A DNA stretch of 64,000 bases from Onthophagus taurus (Eukaryota > Arthropoda > Insecta > Coleoptera > Scarabaeidae), in assembly GCF_036711975.1 (NCBI RefSeq), contig NC_091970.1, positions 11,849,501 through 11,913,500 on the forward strand, read 5' to 3'. The translations under genes and the position numbers were made by a program. Within the stretch, counting starts at the first letter, position 1, and every line of letters begins with the position of its first letter. The notes beneath the pieces are model-generated. The model worked only from the letters and a program-made list of their open reading frames with translations, was not told where the DNA came from and made no database searches. Below, in pieces: positions 37,281 through 48,650 of this stretch.

Positions 37281-38043
37281 ATGGAGCGTGCTAGACGAAA
37301 TTTAAATCGTGATAAATGTGATCAAATTGTAACTTTGTCCAACGAAGGACAAACAAATCGCGAACTTGGTAGAAGGTTTGGCGTGGCTCATACAACGGTC
37401 GGCAGGGTTCTGCAGAGATTTGTAGAGACCAACAATTATGCTAGACAACGTGGCCAAGGCAAGCCACGAGCTAATACAAATGCGGTGGAAGATCGATTTT
37501 TGATGCTTCGAGCACTTAGGGAACGAAGTCTCCAAATACAACTAAGCGAGATTCATGGCACTGCTGTTAGTCCAGATACCATAAGAGGAAGACTTCGTAC
37601 TCAAAATTTACCACCTCGGGCAGCAGCTACTAGTCCCAGATTATCTGCAAACCACCGAAGAAGCAGATTGGCTTATTATGAGCAGGTGTTATTTACGGAT
37701 AAGTCACGGTTTTGCGTTGTAAGTTCTCATCGTCGTCCAAGAGTGTACAGAAGGCTAAATGAAAGATATTCCACCTAAATTATACCTTAAATTATGTTAA
37801 CATTCAAGTCCTCGAGTGACCAGCCTGTACTCCAGACCTGAACCCAATCGAGCATCTTTGGGACGTAATGGGACGGAGGATTAGAAGTCAGCATCCACCA
37901 CCTAACAGCTTAGACAAGCTGCGACAAAGTCTTATTCGCGTATGGGAAGATATCCCTCAAGAAACCATCAGATCTCTAATTGAAAGTATGCCACGGCGAT
38001 ATCAGGCTACAATAACAGCCAGAGGTGCTAACACTAGTTACTG
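37281..38043 (+). pseudogene. Tc1-like transposase with internal deletion
   Basis: From ATG 37281 the frame reads a Tc1 N-terminus: homeodomain-like helix-turn-helix (LSNEGQTNRELGRRFGVAHT, VGRVLQRF), then SRFLMLRAL-type second HTH text and the first catalytic Asp in VLFTDKSRF at about 37690. The frame stops at 37778. The C-terminus resumes in another frame at about 37825 with TPDLNPIEHLWDVMGRR (catalytic Glu) and ends at 38043 after SMPRRYQAT. The segment with the second Asp is missing, about 300 bp short of a normal Tc1. The copy is dead. No convincing inverted termini were found. Confidence 0.85.
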
Positions 38044-38242
38044 ATAACCTAAGTACGGTTCAAAAGAAGTTCTTTGTGTTCGTAACAATAATGATCCTTT
38101 TACATGATTTTGTTTATTTTCAGTTTTCGTTTATTTCCTACATAATTCATTTAAGTCAAACTTATTGTTATTATCGAAATAATTCTGTTTATGTATTCTA
38201 TTCGATTTATTAAATTCATTTGATGAGTTGGATGTAGGCAAA

Positions 38243-38609
38243 ATGGTACCTTTGAAAAATCTAGGTAAGTGTGAGAAAATTAAACAAAACTATGTTACTA
38301 CTATTGTTTATTTATGTTGAATTCATAATTTTACCTAATTTTTCAGGTCCAACAATTCCATCAAGGGAAGAAGCTGCTGTGGTTAAAGCTTATGTGAGTC
38401 GGAAAACACAATACAAGTTTTATACAGGCAGCGAGAGGCCTTCAAAGATACTTATGAACTGTTTGCGTCTGACCATAGGATGCAGCACTGCTGTGTGCGA
38501 ATCTACATCTACAGGCAATAAAAGGCAGAAAAGAACAAACTCAGTTGATCTCAATGAAGTCCTTCGCATTTTTAACAAAATCGCGAATCGAAGAATTCAG
38601 CTGTTTTAA
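38243..38609 (+). CDS. Unrecognised two-exon coding candidate
   Basis: I do not recognise this product. A first exon ATG at 38243 (MVPLKNL) ends in CTAG followed by a perfect donor GTAAGT at 38265. An acceptor TTTTTCAG ends at 38346, and the second exon keeps the frame (GPTIPSREEAAVVKAY) to a stop at 38607-38609. The intron would be 82 bp. The product of about 94 residues is basic near its C-terminus (TGNKRQKR) with no clear domain. The upstream frame stays open, so the exon could extend further 5' as the remnant of a longer gene or element. Good splice sites and an open frame are the only support. Confidence 0.35.
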
Positions 38610-38685
38610 GGAAAGCCTTTTATTTTATTATTATAGTGATTATAATATGTTTGGAGAATTATTATAAAACTGAATAAATTATTAT

Positions 38686-39270
38686 TTACCTATCACCCCC
38701 CCCCCCCTCCAAGTTCATGATTCGCTCTGGGCGTTTGCATTTTCTTTTTACAATGACTTTTCTCTTGCCTGGATCGTCTTGGATGCTTGTTTCGTCATAA
38801 TTAATGATTGCCTCTAGGGAAACATCCTTTAAAGATATTGCTAGTTCACTAAAGTAGGACTCTATTACTTCTGGGGTGACCCCAGCTTTTGCTCTTTTGA
38901 TATTTTTACATAGGCGGCCCTTTAATTCTTCACTCTGCCTCTTTAGAAAACCTTTTATGCATTTGATCCCAGGCATATTATTTTCAAACCGGGGCTCATT
39001 TAGTCCATTTTTATCTAACATTTTTTTAATAATGCATCTTATGTCAAAACTTGTCAGTGAACATCCCCACTCGGCAGCTAGAGCGATACACTCAGTGATT
39101 TTCCTTTCTTCATCATTGTTGAACAGTGGAGGACGTCCATATTGGTTCTGCTGTTTATTTTTGACTCTTCTTTGTATGGACGACTTAGGGACACCAAATT
39201 TCTTTTCAACTTTACGGTATGACATCTCGTTTTTAACCGCATTGGCAGCCTTGGTAATGTTTTCTTCATT
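38686..39270 (-). pseudogene. pogo/Tigger-like transposase, N-terminal half
   Basis: On the minus strand, ENITKAANAVKNEMSYRKVEKKFGVPKSSIQRR is a psq-type helix-turn-helix. It is followed by a CENP-B-like region (GRPPLFNNDEERKITECI, FDIRCIIKKML) and the start of the DDE domain with the first catalytic Asp in INYDETSIQDDPGKRKVI. The frame then runs into a poly-C tract on the plus strand (38696-38707) and ends, so the rest of the DDE domain is absent. Family proteins continue after PERIMN for about 200 residues. Upstream of 39270 the frame has a stop and no ATG; a missing first exon or decay would explain this. Confidence 0.75.
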
Positions 39271-39956
39271 AAAAATTCATTCTTTGATTATCAATACAGC
39301 CATTAGGCTGGTTTTATAACCTAATAGGCATAACACAACACCAAGCCACAAATCCCTAACAATAATGGTACACTCAGGGCAATTAAAGTTATTTTGACTA
39401 ACGAAATAATCAGTTACAGAACTAACCTTCAAATTCTTCTTTAATATGCGAATTCAAGTAGCAGCAGACTAATCTTCTGAGCAACAAAGTAAACAAAAGA
39501 CAAATAATGCCATTCCCTGCTGTCAAACTTCACTCATCAGGTTGGCCAACCCAAAAAAAGTAAAATATCTCTTTTTGTCCCAAGTTAGATACCTGTCCCA
39601 AGTACGGGCTATTGATTGTACCTCACTCACTCAGTCATATTCACAAGTACGATGAAAATCGATTTACCAGATCAGATCAAGTAAAATTTTTATGGCTTTG
39701 GAACAATGCAGAACAACTCTAGAACAATCTAGAACAACAATGAAACATTTAAAAACCAAAAAGTGGGAGCTAACTTCCCTCGCTCCACGTTTACACGTTG
39801 AAACTTGTACAAGAAATAAAACATGACACATTGTTTCACGAGATTTCACGTATTTCAATCCCTATTTCCACAATGAAATTAAAGTTATCGTGCGATTTTT
39901 ATTTCATGAGACGAAAATCTCATAAAATATTCTCCTTCTGGATTCGTACTTTTAGA
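39271..39956. other. Non-coding, possible pogo 5' region
   Basis: No gene is supported. Short low-complexity pieces occur, such as three spaced copies of GAACAA near 39700-39740. The sequence just upstream of the pogo frame may be its leader. Confidence 0.4.
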
Positions 39957-40080
39957 CTCCCTAACACCTTTTTACTTCTCTATTTCTTCCATCATATATC
40001 TCTCGATTGTGAGAATCGTTTATGAGAAGCCATTTTTGATATGTTACTTTTGATAACATTAATCAGAACGAGATTAACGA
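39957..40080 (+). repeat. 124-bp direct repeat, copy 1 (left of satellite 2a)
   Basis: Begins CTCCCTAACACCTTTTTACT and ends near GATTAACGA. A collinear copy lies at 43292-43415 with only a few mismatches. The two copies bracket satellite block 2a exactly, on its left and a short distance from its right end. Confidence 0.9.
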
Positions 40081-40084
40081 GATT

Positions 40085-43000
40085 TACAATTTCGGTAATA
40101 TTTGTTTTGAACTGCATTAAGTTAATATACGTGATTGATGTGTTAAAATTATTTATAGAATATGTTTTTTATGTTAATAAGGAATATTTTTAGTTCCTAA
40201 CATATTTTTCCATCACTTTTTATTCTCGAGTTATATCCGGTTTTTTGTCAAAAACGACAATTTTGGTAATATTTGTTTTTGAACTGCATTAAGTTGGTAT
40301 ACGTGATCGATGTGTAAAAATTATTTATAGAATATGTTTTTTATGCTAATAAGGAACATTTTTAGTTCTTAACATATTTTTCATCACTTTTTATTCTCGA
40401 GTTATATCCGGTTTTCTGTCAAAAACGTCAATTATGGTAACATTTGTTTTTGAACTGCTTTCAGTTGGTATACGTGATCGATGTGTTAAAATTATTTATA
40501 GAATATGTTTTTTATGTTAATAAGGAACATTTTTAGTTCGTAACATATCTTTCCATCACTTTTTATTCACGAGTTATATCCGGTTTTTTGTCAAAAACGA
40601 CAATTTTGGTAATATTTGTTTTTGAACTGCATTAAGCTAGTATACGTGATCGATGTGTTAAAATTATTTATAGAATATGTTTTTTATGTTAATAAGGAAC
40701 ATTTTTAGTTCCTAACATATTTTTCCATCACTTTTTATTCTCGAGTTATATCCGGTTTCTGTCAAAAACGTCAATTTCGGTAATATTTGTTTTGAACTGC
40801 ATTAAGTTGGTATACGTGATCGATGTGTCAAAATTATTTATAGAATATGTTTTTTATGTTAATAAGGAACATTTTTAGTTCCTAACATATTTTTCCATCC
40901 CTTTTTATTCTCGAGTTATATCCGGTTTACTGTCAAAAATGTCAATTTTGGTAATATTTGTTTTTGAACTGCTTTAAGTTGGTATAAGTGATCAGATGTG
41001 TTAAAATTATTTGTGGAATATATCTTTTATGTTAATAAGGAACATTTTTTGTTTGTGACATATTTTTCCATCACTTTTTATTCTAGAGTTATATCCGGTT
41101 TTTTGTCAAAAACGACAATTTTGGTAATATTTGTTTTTGAACTGCATTAAGTTGGTATACGTGATCGATGTGTCAAAATTATTTATAGAATATGTTTTTT
41201 ATGCTAATAAGGAACATTTTTAGTTCTTAACATATTTTTCCATCACTTTTTATTCTCGAGTTATATCCGGTTTTCTGTCAAAAACGTCAATTTTGGTAAT
41301 ATTTGTTTTTGAACTGCTTTCAGTTGGTATACGTGATCGATGTGTTAAAATTATTTATAGAATATGTTTTTTATGTTAATAAGGAACATTTTTAGTTCCT
41401 AACATATTTTTCCATCACTTTTTATTCTCGAGTTATATCCGGTTTTTTGTCAAAAACGACAATTTTGGTAATATTTGTTTTTGAACTGCTTTAAGTTGGT
41501 ATACGTGATCGATGTGTCAAAATTATTTATAGAATATGTTTTTTATGTTAATAAGGAACATTTTTAGTTCCGAACATATCTTTCCATCACTTTTTATTCT
41601 CGAGTTATATCCGGTTTTTTGTCAAAAACGTCAATTTTGGTAATATTTGTTTTTGAACTGCATTAAGTTGGTATACGTGATCGATGTGTTAAAATTATTT
41701 ATAGAATATGTTTTTTATGTTAATAAGGAACATTTTTAGTTCCAAACATATTTATCCATCCTTTTTTATTCTCGAGTTATATCCGGTTTTTTGTCAAAAA
41801 CGACAATTTTGGTAATATTTGTTTTTGAACTGCATTAAGCTAGTATACGTGATCGATGTGTTAAAATTATTTATAGAATATGTTTTTTATGTTAATAAGG
41901 AACATTTTTAGTTCCTAACATATTTTTCCATCACTTTTTATTCTCGAGTTATATCCGGTTTCTGTCAAAAACGTCAATTTCGGTAATATTTGTTTTGAAC
42001 TGCATTAAGTTGGTATACGTGATCGATGTGTCAAAATTATTTATAGAATATGTTTTTTATGTTAATAAGGAACATTTTTAGTTCCTAACATATTTTTCCA
42101 TCCCTTTTTATTCTCGAGTTATATCCGGTTTACTGTCAAAAATGTCAATTTTGGTAATATTTGTTTTTGAACTGCTTTAAGTTGGTATAAATGATCAGAT
42201 GTGTTAAAATTATTTGTGGAATATATCTTTTATGTTAATAAGGAACATTTTTTGTTTGTGACATATTTTTCCATCACTTTTTATTCTAGAGTTATATCCG
42301 GTTTTTTGTCAAAAACGACAATTTTGGTAATATTTGTTTTTGAACTGCATTAAGTTGGTATACGTGATCGATGTGTCAAAATTATTTATAGAATATGTTT
42401 TTTATGCTAATAAGGAACATTTTTAGTTCTTAACATATTTTTCCATCACTTTTTATTCTCGAGTTATATCCGGTTTTCTGTCAAAAACGTCAATTTTGGT
42501 AATATTTGTTTTTGAACTGCTTTCAGTTGGTATACGTGATCGATGTGTTAAAATTATTTATAGAATATGTTTTTTATGTTAATAAGGAACATTTTTAGTT
42601 CCTAACATATTTTTCCATCACTTTTTATTCTCGAGTTATATCCGGTTTTTTGTCAAAAACGACAATTTTGGTAATATTTGTTTTTGAACTGCTTTAAGTT
42701 GGTATACGTGATCGATGTGTCAAAATTATTTATAGAATATGTTTTTTATGTTAATAAGGAACATTTTTAGTTCCGAACATATCTTTCCATCACTTTTTAT
42801 TCTCGAGTTATATCCGGTTTTTTGTCAAAAACGTCAATTTTGGTAATATTTGTTTTTGAACTGCATTAAGTTGGTATACGTGATCGATGTGTTAAAATTA
42901 TTTATAGAATATGTTTTTTATGTTAATAAGGAACATTTTTAGTTCCAAACATATTTATCCATCCTTTTTTATTCTCGAGTTATATCCGGTTTACTGTCAA

Positions 43001-43220
43001 AAACGTCAATTTTGGTAATATTTGTTTTTGAACTGCATTAAGCTAGTATACGTGATCGATGTGTTAAAATTATTTATAGAATATGTTTTTTATGTTAATA
43101 AGGAACATTTTTAGTTCCTAACATATTTTTCCATCACTTTTTATTCTCGAGTTATATCCGGTTTTCTGTCAAAAACGTCAATTTTGGTAATAATTGTTTT
43201 TGAACTGCATTAAGTAGACT
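40085..43220 (+). repeat. Satellite 2, block a: about 18 monomers of about 171 bp
   Basis: Tandem monomers with period 171-172 bp, each with GGTAATATTTGTTTTTGAACTGC, TAGAATATGTTTTTTATG, AATAAGGAACATTTTTAG, TTTTTATTCTCGAGTTATATCC and TGTCAAAAACG in shortened form. The AAGCTAG variant recurs at 40634, 41836 and 43040 and the CTAGAGTTATATCC variant at about 41083 and 42285. Both give a 1202-1204 bp interval, so seven monomers form a higher-order unit. The block is non-coding. Confidence 0.95.
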
Positions 43221-43291
43221 GATATTTTCAGATTCTTTTCTTTCATTCATCAGATTTTTGATTATCTTCCATGCTTGCAATTCCCTTGATC

Positions 43292-43415
43292 CTCCCTAAC
43301 ACCTTTTTACTTCTCTATTTCTTCCAGCATATATCCCTCGATTGTGAGAATCGTTTATGAGAAGCCATTTTTGATATGTTACTTTTGATAACATTAGTCA
43401 GAACGAGATTAGCGA
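43292..43415 (+). repeat. 124-bp direct repeat, copy 2 (right of satellite 2a)
   Basis: Same sequence as 39957-40080 with few differences by eye (for example CATCATATATCTC against CAGCATATATCCC). About 70 bp of other sequence lies between the last satellite monomer and this copy. Confidence 0.9.
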
Positions 43416-43960
43416 AGACACAACTAACAATTATTTATAATCAAAGGTCATAGAAGAACTTTATGAAGTTCATTCGCATATTTCCAATGTGCATTGATCA
43501 TAACCCGAGTAAATATTTAAATGTATTTGTGACTATTTAATTAGTGTCAATTGGCAACATTATCTTTGTTAAATACCATTTCATTTCATTTCTAATTGAG
43601 CTGACCGCATTAAACACGATTAAAACGTTATCAATTAATAAACAATAAATGTTGTTACTTGCGAAAGATTAAACTGGACCCCAGCAAAGCCTATAATAAC
43701 AACAAATGTCATCGTTATCGACGTTTATGACCTTTAAAACGTCGTTTCATGTAATAAAACGTAGTTAATTTTCATGTCACAATTTATTTTTGATGTTTTC
43801 ATTCGAATTATGACGTATGTATTTTAAATTTACAAATACCTATATTCATTTAAAAAAAATGAATTTTACCTGAGTACAACCCTGTCTTATTTTTACAAAT
43901 TTTTACTTTACTTAATTTTTACGTTTATTTCCGTTTAAATTACGTTTTAATAATATTTAC
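43416..43960. other. Upstream region of the SLC25A38-like gene
   Basis: AT-rich, non-repetitive sequence between the direct repeat and the first non-coding exon. It should hold the distal promoter. No clear TATA box or other element was identified. Confidence 0.4.
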
Positions 43961-44249
43961 GCTTCAAAAACAGCAAAAAAATCTTAAAATAGCTTCAAAA
44001 AGTGAAAAACAACTCCAAAGGTAAGTCCAAATATAATTAAGTGAGGTTAGGTTTAATTTTTTTTATTGTTTGTTAATTAAAATTGATGCGTTATGTAATA
44101 ATAAATAAGTAAGTTAATTAGATTTGGTTTCGTTTTAGGTTCAAATCGAATTTTAGATGAAAAATGATCAAAAATTGGGTGAAAAAGTCGCCCCTGAGGA
44201 AGTATCCGAGAAGAGTAAAGAGCTTAGCAACAAGAAATGGTTGGAAAAT
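43960..44249 (+). CDS. SLC25A38: Alternative 5' exons giving a longer SLC25A38-like N-terminus
   Basis: A non-coding exon ends at 44020 (CCAAAG then donor GTAAGT); its 5' edge is uncertain. An acceptor TTTTAG ends at 44138. The next exon has an ATG at 44157 and 31 codons (MKNDQKLGEKVAPEEVSEK and on to KKWLEN) up to donor GTGAGT at 44250. It ends in phase 0, the phase required by the carrier exon starting at 44605, so splicing would join WLEN to [11 protein letters not shown]. Human SLC25A38 also has a longer N-terminus before the equivalent HPVIKAFL. I infer an alternative promoter and first coding exon. If not spliced so, the frame runs to a stop at about 44307. Confidence 0.6.
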
Positions 44250-44407
44250 GTGAGTGTTTTCGATTATTTATGTTGGGGGTTATCGAAATTGCAAAAAGTT
44301 ATCACGAAATAATAAATAAGTGTTAAATTATGTCTTTGTGGTGGTCTGATTAATCTTTGGCGGGGTCTCCAGTTGCTGATAGCGCTTTTATTTTTATTTC
44401 TCGGGGC

Positions 44408-44415
44408 TATATAAA
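44408..44415 (+). promoter_or_regulatory. TATA box of the proximal SLC25A38 promoter
   Basis: TATATAAA in a GC-richer context (GGGGCTATATAAACGCG). An ATCAG initiator-like sequence follows about 30 bp downstream (about 44439), and the short first coding exon starts at 44524. The spacing is that of a focused TATA promoter. It lies in the intron of the upstream isoform. Confidence 0.6.
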
Positions 44416-44523
44416 CGCGAGATCTTCATGAAAATTACATCAGAAATTACTTTGAGTTCTATTACGATTCAGTATTAATAAAAGTTGTATTCTAACCTAA
44501 AAAAAAATTTAATTATTGTAATA

Positions 44524-46040
44524 ATGGAACAAAAAATGGTAAGAATTAATTTAGATTAATCTAAATTTAAGTTTTGATGATAATTTTGATTTAATTTGTT
44601 GCAGTACCCAGTTTTAAAAGCTTTTTTAGCCGGATCATTATCAGGAACTTGTTCTACGGTTTTATTTCAACCCCTGGATCTTGTTAAAACACGTTTACAA
44701 AACCCAGCTACTAATTATATTAAGTAAGATGATTTTTTTTAATCATTTATGTAAAAATTAACTTAATTTTGCTACTTATAGTGGAAGAAACGGAGTTGGA
44801 ATGGTTACAATTTTCACAAATATCATTCAAAAAGAACAAATTAAAGGACTATGGAAAGGAATGACACCTGTAAGTGATTAAAAACGATATAAACAATACA
44901 AATTTAATAACTTAATTTCAATTTTAGTCTCTTTCGAGATGCGTACCTGGTGTAGGCCTCTATTTCTGCACCCTGGATGTTTTAAAAACGAATTTCTTCA
45001 GTGATACAACCCCCAGGCCTTTGGAATCGATTGGTTTAGGCGTCGTTTCGAGATGTATTAGCGGAATTATTATGATTCCAATGACTGTAATTAAAACCAG
45101 GTGAGTTTAGGTTATGTTTAAAAAAAATTTTATTATTAATTAATTAAAACGAATCAAACACATAAACTTACCGCTTTTTTTTAATTGAAACATCCTAAAA
45201 TATTTAATTTCTTTTATTATATTTAATTAATAATTAATAACAAATTTAATAATTTAAACTCAAATTTGACACATTTCTTTGTTGTGATTGATTAAAAAAA
45301 ATAATACCAACTTTAAAAAATTAAATTCACAAATTTTAATTTATTTATTTATTTACTTTTTTGATTTAAATTTGGTTAATATAATTATGATTAAATATTA
45401 ATAACAAATTTAATTTTTTATCTTAATTATCTCACATTAATACATTATAATTAATTTAAATAAAAGGATACCAACATAAAAAAATTAAATTAAAAAAATT
45501 TAATTAATTAATTCTTTTCTAATTTAGATTTGAAAGTGGCGTTTACGGCTATCAAAGTGTAAATCAAGCGATTAAAGAGATTTATCGAACTGAAGGTTTA
45601 AAAGGAATGACTTGTGGTTTGGTTCCAACTTTAATTCGAGATGCTCCTTACTCTGGGTTGTATTTAATGTTCTACACAGAATGCAAGAAATTAGTACCAA
45701 AAGGTAACTTTAACAATAATTACTTTAACCAGTTTCTTATTATGTAATTTTAGATCTTTATAATTCTCCATATACATCTCCAGTACATTTTACATGTGGA
45801 TTAACAGCAGGGATTTTATCCTCAATTGTAACTCAACCAGCTGATGTTTTAAAAACGAAAATGCAACTGTATCCGCACAAATTCAGCGGGATTTGGTCCG
45901 TTATTGTTTATGTTAATACAAAATATGGAGTGAGAGGTTATTTTAAAGGTGTTGTACCAAGAATGTTAAGAAGAACTTTGGTTACTGCAATGGCTTGGAC
46001 TGTTTATGAGAGATTAACGAACACGTTTGGGTTGAAATAA
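44524..46040 (+). CDS. SLC25A38: Mitochondrial glycine carrier, SLC25A38/Hem25 family
   Basis: Complete six-exon gene: 44524-44538, 44605-44723, 44782-44869, 44928-45100, 45528-45703 and 45754-46040, all introns GT...AG and frames consistent, giving 285 residues. The product has three mitochondrial-carrier repeats with signatures P28-L-D30-LV-K33 ([12 protein letters not shown]), P125-MTVI-K130 (IPMTVIKTR) and P219-A-D221-VL-K224 ([15 protein letters not shown]). The non-acidic second motif is also seen in human SLC25A38. Other matches to that family are [39 protein letters not shown] and AMAWTVYE. The family imports glycine across the inner membrane for haem synthesis. The gene lies between two satellite blocks and shows no lesions. 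Intron 4 is the longest (about 427 bp) and very AT-rich. Confidence 0.95.
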
Positions 46041-46114
46041 TTCTTATGATAGTGAATGGAGCTATATTTATTTGTAAATATTGTAATAATTATTGTGATA
46101 TAAGTATTATCTAA

Positions 46115-46120
46115 ATTAAA
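46115..46120 (+). terminator. Likely polyadenylation signal of SLC25A38
   Basis: ATTAAA, the common variant of AATAAA, lies 75 bases after the stop codon and is followed by T-rich sequence. No canonical AATAAA is seen between the stop and the satellite block. Confidence 0.45.
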
Positions 46121-46257
46121 TTATTTATTTATGTTAAAATTTTAATTTTTTCATTACAACCTAATCTTAACAAAATCATTTTCGATTTATTTGTGGAAAT
46201 TAAGAATGATTTATATGCTAAGTAAAAGTTTGAAATGTTTTCTTAATCATAAAAAAA

Positions 46258-48650
46258 TTCAATTTTGGTAATATTTGTTTTTGAACTGCATTAAGTTGGT
46301 ATACGTGATAGATGTGTAAAAATTATTTATAGAATATGTTTTCTATGTTAATAAGGAACATTTTTAGTTCCTAACATATTTTTCCATCACTTTTTATTCT
46401 CGAGCTATATCCGATTTTCTATCAAATACCTAAAATTTTGGTAACATTTGTCTTTTAACTGCATTAAGTTAGTATAAGTGACCGTTGTGTTAAAATTATT
46501 TATAGAATATGTTTTTTATGTTAATAAGGAACATTTTTTGCTTCTAACATATTCTTCCATCACTTCTTATTCTCGAGTTATATCCGGTTTCTGTCAAAAA
46601 CGACAATTTTGGTAATATTTGTTTTGAACTGCATTAAGTTGGTATACGTGATCGATATGTTAAAATTGTTTATGGAATATGTTTTTTATGTTAATAAGGA
46701 ACATTTTTAGTTAACAACATATTTTTTCATAACTTTTTATTCTCGAGTTATATCCGGTTTTCTGTCAAAGACGTCAATTTTGGTAATATTTATCTTTTAA
46801 CTGCATTAAGTTAGTATAAGTGATCGATGAGTTAAAATTATTTATAGAATATGTTTTTTATATTAATAAGGAACATTTTTAGTTCTTAACATATTTTTCC
46901 ATCCCTTTTTATTCCCGACTTATATCCGATTTTGTGTCAAAAACGTCAATTTTGGTAATATTTGTTTTTGAACTGCATTAAGTTGGTATACGTGATCGAT
47001 GTGTTAAAATTATTTATAGAATATGTTTTTTATGTCAATAAGGAACATTTTTAGTTCCTAACATATTTTTCCATCACTTTTTATTCTCGAGTTATATCCG
47101 GTTTTCTGTCAAAAACGTCAATTTTGGTAATATTTGTTTTTGAACTGCATTAAGTTGGTATAAATGATCAGATGTGTTAAAATTATTTGTGGAATATATC
47201 GTTTATGTTAATAAGGAACATTTTTGGTTTCTAACATATTTTTCCATCACTTATTATTCTCGAGTTATATCCGGTTTTTTGTCAAAAACGTCAATTTTGG
47301 TAATATTTGTTTTTAAACTGCATTAAGATGGTATAAATAATCAGATGTGTTAAAATTATTTGTGGAATATGTTTTTTTATGTTAATAAGCAACATTTTTT
47401 GCTTCTAACATATTCTTCCATTCCTTTTTATTTTCGAGTTATATCCGATTTTCTGCCAAAAACGTCAATTTTGGTAATATTTGTCTTTGAACTGCATTAA
47501 GTTAGTATAAGTGATCGATGTGTTAAAATTATTCATAGAATATGTTTTTTATGTTAATAAGTAACATTTTTAGTTGCTAACATATTTTTCCATCACTTTT
47601 TATTCTCGAGTTATATCCGGTTTTCTGTCAAAAACGTCAATTTTGGTAATATTTGTTTTTGAACTGCATTAAGTTGGTATAAATGATTAGATGTGTTAAA
47701 ATTATTTGTGGAATATATCTTTTATGTTAATAAAGAACATTTTTGGTTCCTAACATATTTTTCTATCACTTTTTATTCTCGAGTTATATCTGGTTTTTTG
47801 TCAAAAACGTCAATTTTGGTAATATTTGTTTTTGAACTGCATTAAGTTGGTATATGTGATCGATGTGTTAAAATTATTTATAGAATTTGTTTTTTATGTT
47901 AATAAGGAACATTTTTAGTTCTTTTATTCTAGAGTTATATCCGGTTTTCTGTCAAAAACGTCAATTTTGGTAATATTTGTGTTTGAACTGCATTAAGTTA
48001 GTATAAGTGATCGATGCGTTAAAATTGTTTGTGGAATATGGTTTTTATGGTAATAAGGAAAATTTTTTGTTTCTAACATATTCTTCCATCACTTTTTATT
48101 CTCGAGTTATATCCGGTTTTCAGTCAAAAACGTCAATTTTGGTAATAATTGTTTTTGAACTGCATTAAGTTGGTATAAACGATCAGATGTGTTAAAATTA
48201 TTTGTGGAATATATCTTTTATGTTAATAAGGAACATTTTTGGTTCCTAATATATTTTTCCATCACTTTTTATTCTCGAGTTATATCCGGTTTTTTGTCAA
48301 AAACGTCAATTTTGGTAATATTTGTCTTTGAACTGCATTAAGTTAGTATAAGTGATCGATGCGTTAAAATTGTTTGTGGAATATGTTTTTTATGTTAATA
48401 AGGAACATTTTTTGCTTGTAACATATTCTTCCATACCTTTTTATTCTCCAGTTATATCCGGTTTTCTGTCAAAAACGTCAATTTTGGTAATAATTGTTAT
48501 TGAACTGCATTACGTTGGTATAAATGATCACATGTGTTAAAATTATTTGTGGAATATATCTTTTATGTTAATAAGGAATATTTCTTGTTTCTAACATATT
48601 CTTCCATACTTTTTATTCTCGAGTTATATCTGCTTTTCTGTAAAAAAAAA
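46258..48650 (+). repeat. Satellite 2, block b: about 14 diverged monomers
   Basis: Same 171-bp family and orientation as block a, starting about 220 bp after the carrier gene's stop. Monomers differ from one another more than in block a, with variants such as TAAATGATCAGATG and GGAATATATC, and one copy near 47925 lacks part of the unit. No clear seven-monomer higher-order unit is visible. Confidence 0.93.

Noticed and set aside
40085..43220. Relation to primate alpha satellite because of the 171-bp length
   Set aside because: The sequences share nothing recognisable; equal length may reflect nucleosome spacing or chance.
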